A stretch of DNA of 24,729 nt from JACMNW01 sp031413495 (GTDB lineage: Bacteria > Pseudomonadota > Alphaproteobacteria > Rhodobacterales > Rhodobacteraceae). Below the pieces are notes generated by a model, which had not been told where the DNA came from, ran no database searches, and saw only the letters and a list, made by a program, of their open reading frames with translations. The stretch covers positions 1-24,729 of the forward strand of contig JANOFE010000125.1 in the NCBI GenBank assembly GCA_031413495.1. Reading direction: 5' to 3'. The translations under genes and the position numbers were made by a program. Positions 7,394-15,660 of this stretch are shown here, piece after piece. How positions within the stretch are numbered: the first letter of the stretch is position 1; each line of letters starts with the position of its first letter.

Positions 7394-7861
7394 ATGGCCG
7401 AAAACCAAACTGAAGTATTTGCAGGTGCTGCTGTTCTGGCAGCGGCGATTGGTTTTGTGGTTTACGCGGTGCAAAGCACCGGCTTTGCTGGCGCTGCTAA
7501 TACCTATGATCTAAAGGCCAGTTTCCGGTCGGTCGAAGGTATTTCCTTAGGGTCTGATGTGCGTATGGCGGGGGTCAAGGTTGGCACCATCACAGCCCTT
7601 GAACTGAACCCAAAGACGTTTTTTGCGGATGCAACGGTTTCCGTGCAAAAGGGTCTGCAACTGCCTGATGATAGCGCCATCCTGATTTCCTCCGAAGGGC
7701 TGCTGGGGGGCAATTTCATTGAACTTGTGCCAGGCGGATCAGAAACCAATCTAGAACCGGGCGCTGAGATTGAAGACACCCAAGGATCAGTAAGCCTGAT
7801 TTCCCTATTGATGAAGTTTGTCAGTGGCGGGTCGGATGAACCCGTGGCAGCCACAGAATGA
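7394..7861 (+). CDS. mlaD: MlaD-like MCE-domain lipid transport protein
   Basis: Membrane-anchored substrate-binding subunit of the Mla phospholipid transport system that maintains outer membrane asymmetry. The 155-residue protein has one N-terminal membrane helix (about 8-27), then a single MCE domain: YDLKASFRSVEGISLGSDVR, MAGVKVGTI, a beta-rich middle and SEGLLGGNFIELVPGG. Length fits bacterial MlaD. The start MAENQTEVFAG at 7394 leaves the usual short cytoplasmic tail; the open frame reaches back to 7304 over the preceding gene. The partner genes mlaE, mlaF and mlaC are not in the window. Its last bases overlap the next gene by four (ATGA), implying coupled translation. Confidence 0.92.
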   Translation: MAENQTEVFAGAAVLAAAIGFVVYAVQSTGFAGAANTYDLKASFRSVEGISLGSDVRMAGVKVGTITALELNPKTFFADATVSVQKGLQLPDDSAILISSEGLLGGNFIELVPGGSETNLEPGAEIEDTQGSVSLISLLMKFVSGGSDEPVAATE

Positions 7862-8229
7862 AGCTGTTTTTTTGCATTGTACTGCTCGCATGGCCCAATA
7901 TGGGTCTTTCACAGGATGTGACATCAGCATTAAGCGGCACGCTGCGCTGGTTGGATAAAATCTCCGGCATTACGGAAGATATTGAAATCGCGGTCGGCGA
8001 AACGCAAACCCATGGCCGCTTGGCCATCAAACTGGATGATTGCCGATATCCGGTGAATGATCCGGCATCCAACGCTTTCGCACATCTGACAATTCGTGAC
8101 AGCCTGCAAGAAGAGCCTGTGTTTTTAGGCTGGATGATCGCCACAAGCCCGGCCCTGTCGGCACTGGATCACGCCCGCTATGACGTCTGGGTGTTGCGCT
8201 GCAAAACGCCTGCTGCCGTCACCGAATAG
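7858..8229 (+). CDS. DUF2155-family exported protein
   Basis: A 123-residue protein with a signal peptide (MKLFFCIVLLAWPNMGLSQD), probably cut before QDVTSA or nearby. The mature part contains GTLRWLDKISGITEDIEIAVGE, a cysteine in KLDDCRYP and a second in VLRCKTP, with PVFLGWMIATSPALSALDH between; this is how I know DUF2155, a periplasmic family of alphaproteobacteria without a defined role. Its ATG overlaps the mlaD stop. The 3' end overlaps the convergent aat gene by 52 bases (8178-8229). Confidence 0.88.
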   Translation: MKLFFCIVLLAWPNMGLSQDVTSALSGTLRWLDKISGITEDIEIAVGETQTHGRLAIKLDDCRYPVNDPASNAFAHLTIRDSLQEEPVFLGWMIATSPALSALDHARYDVWVLRCKTPAAVTE

Positions 8230-8831
8230 CCGGGCGGATAAAAGCTGGCACTGCTGTGCAGCGCAAAGGTCAGTTGCCGATGATAGTCTTCGCGGGGTAT
8301 TTCAACAGCGCCCAGGCTTTGCAAATGCGGGGTCAGAAATTGGGTATCGAACAACCGGTATCCACCTGCAGTCAAGCGGTGCGTCAAATAAGCCAACGCG
8401 ATCTTTGACCCATTTGTCGCCTGCGAAAACATGCTTTCGCCAAAGAACGCAGCTCCCAAAGAAACCCCGTAAACCCCCCCCATCAGATCCGTCCCGCGCC
8501 AGACCTCAAGGGAATGCGCAAAGCCAGCGTGATGCAGCGATTGATACAATGCCTTGATCGGGGCGCTGATCCAGGTCTCGGGTCTGTCAGCGCAGGCATC
8601 AACAACATCCGAAAACGCGGAATTTGTTCGAATAACACAATTATCCTTGGCTATTTCCTGTGAAAGGCTGCGACTAATGTGGAAATTGTGCAAAGGAAAA
8701 ATCCCGCGCATCTTTGGGTCAACCCAGTGAATAGTGGGGTCATCCCGGCCCTCAGCCATTGGAAAAATGCCTGCAGCATAGGCGCGCAGCAGGGTTTCCG
8801 GTGTGATTTCTGATCCGCTCGGCACTTTCAT
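8178..8831 (-). CDS. aat: Leucyl/phenylalanyl-tRNA--protein transferase
   Basis: N-end-rule enzyme that adds leucine or phenylalanine from tRNA to proteins with N-terminal arginine or lysine, marking them for ClpAP. The 217-residue length and motifs fit: LLRAYAAGIFPMAE, IHWVDPKMRGIFPL, FHISRSL, SLEVWRGTDLMGGVYGVSLG, FFGESMFSQATNGSKIAL and the LFDTQFLTPHLQSLGAVEI block. The start has GGAAAGG eight bases upstream. It is the last gene of accB-accC-aat, 46 bases after accC. The C-terminus (ending QRNTQTS) runs 52 bases into the opposite-strand DUF2155 gene, and both ends look native. Confidence 0.95.
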   Translation of the reverse strand: MKVPSGSEITPETLLRAYAAGIFPMAEGRDDPTIHWVDPKMRGIFPLHNFHISRSLSQEIAKDNCVIRTNSAFSDVVDACADRPETWISAPIKALYQSLHHAGFAHSLEVWRGTDLMGGVYGVSLGAAFFGESMFSQATNGSKIALAYLTHRLTAGGYRLFDTQFLTPHLQSLGAVEIPREDYHRQLTFALHSSASFYPPGYSVTAAGVLQRNTQTS

Positions 8832-8877
8832 TTGGGGTGCCTTTCCAATCGCTCACACCCTTTTTCTGACCGGCTCA

Positions 8878-10224
8878 TTATCCAAACTGAACGGCCAGCC
8901 ACTTTTCCAACCAATGGATATTGTACTCACCATTCTGAATGTCAGGCTCCGCCAAAAGCATGTCAAACAAAGGCACCGATGTCTCGATACCGTCGATGAT
9001 CAATTCCCCCAAAGCGCGCCGCAACCGTGCCAAGGCTTCGGGCCGATCACGGCCATGCACAATCAGTTTGCCGATTAGGCTGTCGTAATAGGGCGGGATG
9101 GAATAGCCGGAATAAAGGGCTGAATCCATCCGCACGCCAAATCCGCCTGGGGCATGGAACATCCGCACCTTACCGGGGCAGGGCGCAAAGTTCGGCAGTT
9201 TTTCGGCATTGATGCGCACTTCAATCGCGTGGCCGTTAATCTCTAGCTCATCTTGGGTGAACGACATCGGCAGACCCGCCGCCACCCGAATTTGTTCGCG
9301 CACCAGATCGACGCCAAAGATCGCCTCTGTTACCGGGTGTTCAACCTGCAAACGGGTGTTCATCTCGATGAAGAAAAACTCGCCGTGCTCATACAGAAAC
9401 TCAATCGTGCCAGCACCGATATAGTTGATCTTAGCGACCGCGTCGGCGCAAACCTTGCCGATTTTGGCGCGCAAAGCGGGGGTGATCGCGGGGCCGGGGG
9501 CTTCCTCGAACACCTTTTGGTGACGGCGCTGCAGCGAACAATCCCGCTCGCCCAAATGCACGGCTTTACCCTTGCCGTCGCCGAACACCTGTATTTCAAT
9601 GTGGCGGGGTGTTTGCAGGTATTTCTCGATATAAACTTCGTCATTGCCAAAGGCGGCCTTTGATTCCGACCGCGCTGTGCGAAAGGCAATTTCCAGCTCT
9701 TCCGCGTTTTGCGCCACTTTCATACCACGCCCGCCTCCGCCAGCCGTGGCTTTGATGATCACCGGAAAGCCAATGGTTTCGGCCACACCAATCGCGGCCT
9801 CGTAATCAGCGACGCCGCCTTCCGACCCCGGCACCACCGGAATACCCAGCGCTTTCGCGGTTTCCTTGGCGGTGATCTTATCCCCCATGATGCGGATATG
9901 TTCTGCCGTAGGGCCAATGAACGTGATGTCGTGGTCCTGCAACGCCTGCGCAAAGGCCGCGTTTTCCGACAGAAACCCATAACCAGGATGCACGGCTTGT
10001 GCGCCAGTAATTTCGCATGCCGAAATGATCGCGGCCTTTGACAGATAGCTTTCCGATGATGGCGCAGGGCCAATGCAAACGCTTTCGTCCGCCATTCGCA
10101 CATGCATGGCGTCCGCATCAGCGGTGGAATGCACCGCGACCGATTTGATCCCCATTTCGCGGGCAGCGCGGATCACCCGAAGCGCTATTTCGCCCCGGTT
10201 AGCGATCAGTATTTTTTCAAACAT
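8878..10224 (-). CDS. accC: Acetyl-CoA carboxylase biotin carboxylase subunit
   Basis: Carboxylates the biotin on AccB with ATP and bicarbonate, the first half-reaction of malonyl-CoA synthesis for fatty acids. The 448 residues contain the N-terminal biotin carboxylase domain (MFEKILIANRGEIALRVIRA), the ATP-grasp glycine loop GGGGRGMK at 162-169, HLGERDCSLQRRHQK (223-237), the metal and bicarbonate site EMNTRLQVEHPVTE at 287-300, and the C-terminal domain with GGFGVRMDS. Length is standard. A GAGG precedes the ATG, and accB ends seven bases upstream, the usual accBC arrangement. Confidence 0.98.
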   Translation of the reverse strand: MFEKILIANRGEIALRVIRAAREMGIKSVAVHSTADADAMHVRMADESVCIGPAPSSESYLSKAAIISACEITGAQAVHPGYGFLSENAAFAQALQDHDITFIGPTAEHIRIMGDKITAKETAKALGIPVVPGSEGGVADYEAAIGVAETIGFPVIIKATAGGGGRGMKVAQNAEELEIAFRTARSESKAAFGNDEVYIEKYLQTPRHIEIQVFGDGKGKAVHLGERDCSLQRRHQKVFEEAPGPAITPALRAKIGKVCADAVAKINYIGAGTIEFLYEHGEFFFIEMNTRLQVEHPVTEAIFGVDLVREQIRVAAGLPMSFTQDELEINGHAIEVRINAEKLPNFAPCPGKVRMFHAPGGFGVRMDSALYSGYSIPPYYDSLIGKLIVHGRDRPEALARLRRALGELIIDGIETSVPLFDMLLAEPDIQNGEYNIHWLEKWLAVQFG

Positions 10225-10231
10225 CTGCGCC

Positions 10232-10720
10232 TCACTCGATGATCATCAAAGGTGCGCCGTATTCCACCGGGTTGCCATCAGCCACCAGAATGCGCCTGAC
10301 CACACCCGCGCGCGGGGCGGGGATTTGGTTCATGGTTTTCATGGCTTCGATGATCATCACGGTCTGCCCTTCAGTGACAGTTGCACCGACCGTCACAAAG
10401 GCCGCTGCACCCGGTTCAGCAGACAAATAAACCGTGCCAACCATGGGCGATGTCACAGCCCCCGGATGTTGCGCCGGGTCTTCCGCCGCTGCTGCAGCAA
10501 CCGGTGCCGCACCACTGGCCATCGGCGCATGCATCATCATCTGTGCCGGTGCGGCCATGGTCGTTGTCACGATATTGGCCTGCTTGACGACACGCACATC
10601 AAGGCTGTCATCCTCGCCATATTCACGCTTCACCGAAAGTTCGGTCAGATCATTTTTGTTCAAAAGTTCTGCAAGGGCCTGAATGAAAGCCACATCTGCT
10701 TCGCTGGAATGTTTGCTCAT
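10232..10720 (-). CDS. accB: Acetyl-CoA carboxylase biotin carboxyl carrier protein
   Basis: Carries the biotin arm between biotin carboxylase and carboxyltransferase. From ATG at 10720 it has 162 residues: an N-terminal helical part (FIQALAELLNKNDLTELSVK), an alanine/methionine/proline-rich linker (about 55-88), and the C-terminal biotinyl domain SPMVGTVYLS...EAMKTMNQIPA with biotinylated K128. The start is set by GAGGA upstream; the open frame to 10795 adds residues unlike the family. It heads the accB-accC-aat operon. aroQ, which often precedes accB in proteobacteria, is not here. Confidence 0.97.
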   Translation of the reverse strand: MSKHSSEADVAFIQALAELLNKNDLTELSVKREYGEDDSLDVRVVKQANIVTTTMAAPAQMMMHAPMASGAAPVAAAAAEDPAQHPGAVTSPMVGTVYLSAEPGAAAFVTVGATVTEGQTVMIIEAMKTMNQIPAPRAGVVRRILVADGNPVEYGAPLMIIE

Positions 10721-10924
10721 GCCGTCCTCGGTTTGGCGATTGTGCCTGCTATGTTTTTGTCTTTGCGCCCTGCTTTTGGCATTTCCCCGCCGCAAGCTAT
10801 CCGCCCTTATACGCGAGCCTGCCGGGGCTGAAAAGCAAGACTTGCACTAAACCCATGTCTGCACAGTTTTTGGGCAGAACATGCCGGGAACTTCGCAGCG
10901 ATACAAAACCGCAATAATCAAAAA

Positions 10925-10969
10925 TTTACCATTTGATAAAATTATGGACCTGTGGCAGCGTTTGGTAAA
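10925..10969 (+). promoter_or_regulatory. Inverted repeat in the accB-preT divergent region
   Basis: TTTACCA (10925-10931) and TGGTAAA (10963-10969) form a 7-bp inverted repeat with half-sites 38 bases apart, ending 28 bases before preT. The AT-rich block between them could contain the preT promoter. The arrangement would suit a dimeric repressor with two contacts. It does not match the TGACC palindromes near pydC. Confidence 0.35.
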
Positions 10970-10997
10970 GCCAGTGTAACGGAGAGGGTCCGCCCCG

Positions 10998-12332
10998 ATG
11001 TCCAATAGCCAGCTCACCCCCGGTGTCGTGCCGGGGCGCTTGCCCGCAAAAGCCTATGACGCCAATTTCGCCGATGTCATCGCCCCCTACGACCGGCACG
11101 AGGCACAGGTCGCTTCTGACAGGTGCTATTTCTGTCATGATGCGCCCTGCATTACAGCATGTCCCACGTCGATAGACATTCCGCTGTTCATTCGGCAAAT
11201 CGCCACTGGCACGCCAGATGCGGCAGCAAAAACCATTTTCGCGCAGAACATTCTGGGCGGCATGTGCGCCCGCGTTTGCCCGACTGAACAGCTGTGCGAA
11301 GAGGCCTGCGTGCGTGAAGCTGCCGAAGGCAAGCCGGTCGAAATCGGTCGCTTGCAACGCTTTGCAACGGATGGGTTGATGACAAAAGGTTTGCATCCCT
11401 TCACGCGTGCGCAGGCTACGGGCAAAAAGGTGGCGGTTGTCGGTGCGGGCCCTGCCGGTTTGTCCTGCGCCCACCGTTTGGCGATGAAGGGCCATGACGT
11501 TGTGATTTACGATGCCCGCCCCAAACTTGGCGGCTTAAACGAATTCGGTATTGCAACTTACAAAACCACCGATGATTTCGCACAGCGCGAGGTGGATTGG
11601 CTGCTTAAAATCGGCGGCATAAAGATTGAAACCGGCAAAGCTTTGGGTGGGGCGTTAACCCTTGATAGCCTGCGGTCCAGCCATGATGCCGTCTTTCTTG
11701 GAATGGGGCTTGGTGGCGTAAACGCCCTTCGCAGTAACGGCGAAGACAAAGCCAACGTTGTGAACGCCGTTGATTTCATTTCCGATCTTCGCCAATCGGG
11801 CAATAAATCACAGCTTCCCGTTGGCCGCGATGTTGTTGTCATCGGTGGCGGGATGACTGCTGTCGATGCGGCCGTGCAATCCAAACTTCTGGGCGCAGAA
11901 AACGTCACCATCGTTTACCGGCGGGGGCAATCCAAGATGAGCGCGTCACCCTACGAGCAGCACCATGCCACCTCTGTCGGCGTGCGGATCATCTGCAATG
12001 CAATGCCGGTGGCGGTGCATGGCAACGGCACAGTGCGCGAAGTGGAATTTGCCTATTCGGTGGAAACGGATGCTGGTCTGATGCCCAGCGGTGAAACCTT
12101 CCGCCTGCGTGCCGATCAAGTGTTCAAGGCCATCGGCCAAACGCTGGACGATGCACCAAATGGGCTAACGATTGCCGCAGGTAAAATCGCCGTCACCGGG
12201 GCAGGGCGCACATCATTGCCCGGTGTTTGGGCAGGCGGTGACTGTGCAAGCGGTGGCAATGACCTGACGGTCACTGCAGTGGCCGAAGGCCGCGATGCTG
12301 CAATGGATATTCATGCAAGCTTGACGGCGTGA
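10998..12332 (+). CDS. preT: Dihydropyrimidine dehydrogenase, NAD(P)-binding flavoprotein subunit PreT
   Basis: GltD-like flavoprotein that passes electrons from NAD(P)H to PreA for reduction of uracil and thymine to their dihydro forms. The 444 residues show an N-terminal iron-sulfur domain with eight cysteines (C43, C46, C51, C55 and C90, C94, C100, C104), FAD-binding GAGPAGLSCA at 149-158, NAD(P)-binding VVVIGGGMTAVDAA at 279-292, and the C-terminal FAD contact VWAGGDCASGG near 410-420. It could be any GltD homologue in isolation; the preA gene 13 bases downstream settles it. An AGAGG-type site lies about ten bases before ATG. Confidence 0.94.
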   Translation: MSNSQLTPGVVPGRLPAKAYDANFADVIAPYDRHEAQVASDRCYFCHDAPCITACPTSIDIPLFIRQIATGTPDAAAKTIFAQNILGGMCARVCPTEQLCEEACVREAAEGKPVEIGRLQRFATDGLMTKGLHPFTRAQATGKKVAVVGAGPAGLSCAHRLAMKGHDVVIYDARPKLGGLNEFGIATYKTTDDFAQREVDWLLKIGGIKIETGKALGGALTLDSLRSSHDAVFLGMGLGGVNALRSNGEDKANVVNAVDFISDLRQSGNKSQLPVGRDVVVIGGGMTAVDAAVQSKLLGAENVTIVYRRGQSKMSASPYEQHHATSVGVRIICNAMPVAVHGNGTVREVEFAYSVETDAGLMPSGETFRLRADQVFKAIGQTLDDAPNGLTIAAGKIAVTGAGRTSLPGVWAGGDCASGGNDLTVTAVAEGRDAAMDIHASLTA

Positions 12333-12345
12333 GGAGACACACAAA

Positions 12346-13644
12346 ATGGCAAACCTGACCACAGATTTCATCGGCATCAAATCCCCCAACCCGTTCTGGC
12401 TGGCCTCGGCCCCGCCGACCGACAAAGAATACAACGTCCGCCGTGCATTCGAGGCGGGCTGGGGCGGGGTTGTGTGGAAAACGCTTGGTTCTGAGGGCCC
12501 GCCTGTGGTGAACGTGAACGGCCCGCGCTATGGGGCCATCTGGGGGGCTGACCGCCGCCTGTTGGGTCTGAACAACATCGAGTTGATCACCGACCGCCCG
12601 CTGGAAATAAACCTGCGTGAAATCAAGGCGGTGAAGCGTGATTACAAAGATCGCGCCATGATCATCAGTCTGATGGTGCCCTGTGATGAGGACTCGTGGA
12701 AGGACATTCTGGCGCATGTCGAAGATACCGAGGCCGACGGGGTCGAGCTGAACTTCGGCTGCCCGCACGGCATGGCCGAACGCGGCATGGGTGGTGCTGT
12801 GGGCCAGGTTCCCGAATACATCGAAATGATCACCCGTTGGTGCAAAATGCACACTCGCATGCCCGTGATCGTAAAATTAACCCCCAATATCAGTGATATC
12901 CGTAAACCAGCCGAGGCTGCGATGCGCGGCGGGGCGGATGCAGTGTCGCTGATCAACACCATCAACTCGATCACGTCCGTCAACCTCGACAGTTTCGCGC
13001 CAGAACCGATGATCGACGGCAAAGGCACGCACGGCGGCTATTGCGGCCCGGCGGTCAAACCCATTGCGCTTAACATGGTGGCTGAAATTGCACGCTCCCG
13101 TGAAACCCACGGCCTGCCGATTTCCGGCATCGGCGGCATCACCACTTGGCGCGATGCGGCAGAATTCATGGCACTGGGGGCAGGTAATGTGCAGGTCTGC
13201 ACTGCCGTGATGACCTACGGCTTCAAGATCGTGCAGGAAATGATTTCCGGCCTGTCCGATTACATGGATGGCAAAGGCATGACATCCACCTCCGAATTGG
13301 TCGGAAAAGCCGTGCCAAACGTTACCGACTGGCAGTTCCTGAACCTGAATTATGTGACCAAAGCGCAGATCAGCCAGGATGATTGTATCAAATGCGGGCG
13401 CTGTTACGCCGCCTGCGAAGACACCAGCCATCAGGCCATTTCCATGTCCGCCGACCGCGTATTCGAAGTGATGGAAGATGAATGTGTGGCCTGCAATCTG
13501 TGCATCAACGTCTGCCCGGTGGACAATTGCATCACCATGGTGGAAATGCCGAAAGGGGCTGTTGATCCGCGCACAGGCACCAAAGTTGGCGATTATGCCA
13601 ATTGGACGACTCACCCCAACAACCCGTCGGTGGCCGCCGAATAG
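12346..13644 (+). CDS. preA: NAD-dependent dihydropyrimidine dehydrogenase subunit PreA
   Basis: Catalytic subunit that reduces uracil or thymine, first step of the reductive pyrimidine pathway. The 432 residues hold a TIM-barrel FMN domain related to dihydroorotate dehydrogenase (SAPPTDKEYNVRRAF; ELNFGCPHGMAERGMG at 134-149; VIVKLTPNISDI; SGIGGITTWRDAAEF) and a C-terminal domain with two [4Fe-4S] motifs: C347, C350, C353, C357 and C380, C383, C386, C390. The position equivalent to the catalytic cysteine in mammalian enzyme (GMGLACGQ, recalled) reads GMGGAVGQ here, a valine. GAGGAG precedes ATG. It forms an operon with preT and converges on kup with four bases between stops. Confidence 0.96.
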   Translation: MANLTTDFIGIKSPNPFWLASAPPTDKEYNVRRAFEAGWGGVVWKTLGSEGPPVVNVNGPRYGAIWGADRRLLGLNNIELITDRPLEINLREIKAVKRDYKDRAMIISLMVPCDEDSWKDILAHVEDTEADGVELNFGCPHGMAERGMGGAVGQVPEYIEMITRWCKMHTRMPVIVKLTPNISDIRKPAEAAMRGGADAVSLINTINSITSVNLDSFAPEPMIDGKGTHGGYCGPAVKPIALNMVAEIARSRETHGLPISGIGGITTWRDAAEFMALGAGNVQVCTAVMTYGFKIVQEMISGLSDYMDGKGMTSTSELVGKAVPNVTDWQFLNLNYVTKAQISQDDCIKCGRCYAACEDTSHQAISMSADRVFEVMEDECVACNLCINVCPVDNCITMVEMPKGAVDPRTGTKVGDYANWTTHPNNPSVAAE

Positions 13645-13648
13645 CGGT

Positions 13649-15556
13649 TCAGATGCTCAACTGCTGCCCCAACTCGATCACCCTGTTCGTCGGCAAGCGG
13701 TAGAAACTGGTCGCATCGGCGGCAGATTTGGTCATCGCCACGAACATTTTTTCCTGCCAGATCGGCAAGCCTTGCGTCTTGGCAGACCGGAACGACCGCC
13801 GGTTCAGGAAGAATGACGTCGACATGATGTCAAACTTTTCCCCCATCTTGCGCGCAAGGGTCAGCGCTTTGGGAACATTCGGCTCTTCCATATAACCAAA
13901 TTCCAGATCAATGCGGGTGAACCGATCATTGACCTTTTGAATGGTGACACGGTCGGCGTTCGACACATAGGGCCGGGTCGCCACATTGACCCGCACGATC
14001 ATGTTATGCTCGTGCAGCACCTGATTATGCTTCAGATTATGCATCAAGGCCGCAGGCGCGTTGTCGGGGTCCGATGTCAGGAAAACGGCTGTCCCCGGCA
14101 CAATCGTCAATCGTTTGCTTTTCGCCAGCATTTCAGACAGCGCCACGATCGTGGTCGCCCCCCTGCGCGACAATATCTGCACATAATTGGTTCCGCGTAC
14201 CCAGCTCCACATCAGCAAAATCATGGTCGCTGAAATGATCAACGGCACGTATCCACCTTGCAGAACTTTGGAAAAGTTGGCCCCAAGAAACAGGGTTTCC
14301 AGCGTTAGGATTGGCACAAGCACGGCTGCCGTCCCCAAGAAAGTCCATTTCCAGCTCCGGCGAAACACAAAGAACGCAAGGATTGTCGTGATCACCATAT
14401 CTCCGCTCACCGCAATGCCATATGCGCTGGCAAGATTGCTGGATGATCCGAAAATGATCACTAGTAAAATCACGCCAACTGCCAAGATCATGTTCACCTT
14501 CGGCAGATAAATCTGGCCAAACTGGCTTTCTGATGTGTGCTGAATCTCAAGCCGTGGCAAAAGACCCATCCGCACCGCTTGTTTCATCATGGAAAAAGCG
14601 CCCGAGATAACCGCTTGGCTGGCGATGACGGTGGCAAATGTTGCCAAAATAACCAAAGGAAACAAGGCCCAGTCCGGTGCCATCAGAAAGAACGGGTTTT
14701 TCGCCGTCTCAGGCCGCGCCAGAACCATGGCCCCTTGGCCCAGGTAGCTAAGCGTCAATGCCGGGAACACCAAAATCCCCCAGGCCAGGCGAATAGGCTT
14801 GCGTCCAAAATGCCCCATGTCGGCATATAGCGCCTCGCCGCCGGTTACCGCCAGAAAGACAGATCCAAGCACAATCAATGACGCAAAGCCGTTGTTTACG
14901 ATAAAGCCAGCTGCATGCAGCGGATTCAAGGCAGACAAAATCCCAACATCATCGCCGATATGCCAAATCCCCATGATCGCCATGACCACGAACCAAACCA
15001 CCATAATCGGCCCAAACAGTATAGAAACTGCGGCTGTGCCTTTGCTTTGGACCAAAAACAGCGCCACGATAATGGCCAACGTGACGGGTACCACAAAGGG
15101 CGAGAATGACGGCGCGACCAATGTCATCCCTTCCACTGCAGACAGCACAGACATCGCCGGCGTGATGATTGCATCACCAAAGAACAGTGATATCCCCACC
15201 ATCCCCACGGCAAGCAGCCACACGGGCCTGCGCCCCAATGCCTGCTGAACTAGCGCCACCAACGAAAGTGTGCCGCCTTCGCCACGGTTATCAGCGCGCA
15301 TTATCAGGGTCACATATTTGAACGCCACCAACAGGATCAACGTCCAGATCAGCAACGAAATCACCCCGATCACATCTGACCGCGTCAATCCATCATGGCT
15401 GGCGGCATGCAGGGATTCGCGCATCGCATACAGCGGGCTCGTTCCGATATCGCCATAAACAACGCCGATACAGCCAAGCGTCAGCACCCATAGTTTCTGT
15501 GGCGGATGCGCCTCATGGGTATCTTCTTCCGCAGTCTCAGCTGTTTGCGACGCCAT
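13649..15556 (-). CDS. kup: Low-affinity potassium uptake protein Kup
   Basis: Inner-membrane K+/H+ symporter of the KUP/HAK/KT family. From ATG at 15556 it has 635 residues. The signature LTLGCIGVVYGDIGTSPLYAMRE near the N-terminus, DNRGEGGTLSLVAL, GDAIITPAMSVLSAVEG and about twelve hydrophobic helices are all present, followed by a cytoplasmic C-terminal domain ending RVIELGQQLSI. AAAAGG lies seven bases before the start; the frame is open to 15610, but the extra 18 residues lack family character. It follows the CoA-transferase gene on the same strand after a 104-base gap that holds an inverted repeat. Its presence in a pyrimidine island is not explained by the pathway. Confidence 0.96.
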   Translation of the reverse strand: MASQTAETAEEDTHEAHPPQKLWVLTLGCIGVVYGDIGTSPLYAMRESLHAASHDGLTRSDVIGVISLLIWTLILLVAFKYVTLIMRADNRGEGGTLSLVALVQQALGRRPVWLLAVGMVGISLFFGDAIITPAMSVLSAVEGMTLVAPSFSPFVVPVTLAIIVALFLVQSKGTAAVSILFGPIMVVWFVVMAIMGIWHIGDDVGILSALNPLHAAGFIVNNGFASLIVLGSVFLAVTGGEALYADMGHFGRKPIRLAWGILVFPALTLSYLGQGAMVLARPETAKNPFFLMAPDWALFPLVILATFATVIASQAVISGAFSMMKQAVRMGLLPRLEIQHTSESQFGQIYLPKVNMILAVGVILLVIIFGSSSNLASAYGIAVSGDMVITTILAFFVFRRSWKWTFLGTAAVLVPILTLETLFLGANFSKVLQGGYVPLIISATMILLMWSWVRGTNYVQILSRRGATTIVALSEMLAKSKRLTIVPGTAVFLTSDPDNAPAALMHNLKHNQVLHEHNMIVRVNVATRPYVSNADRVTIQKVNDRFTRIDLEFGYMEEPNVPKALTLARKMGEKFDIMSTSFFLNRRSFRSAKTQGLPIWQEKMFVAMTKSAADATSFYRLPTNRVIELGQQLSI

Positions 15557-15607
15557 GTTCAGACCTTTTGCTAACCGCGTGCTGATACTCGTGCTGCGCG
15601 GCGACGG

Positions 15608-15640
15608 CAAGGGTTTGCGTAGATTTGATCAAAACCCTTG
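15608..15640 (-). terminator. 9-bp inverted repeat between CoA-transferase gene and kup
   Basis: CAAGGGTTT (15608-15616) and AAACCCTTG (15632-15640) are perfect inverted arms over a 15-base loop; the loop overlaps a palindrome TTTGATCAAA (15624-15633). It lies 20 bases after the CoA-transferase stop and 52 bases before kup. It may end the upstream transcript, though no T-run follows on the minus strand, or be an operator for kup. Confidence 0.4.
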
Positions 15641-15660
15641 CGTAACACCTATGGCATCCC

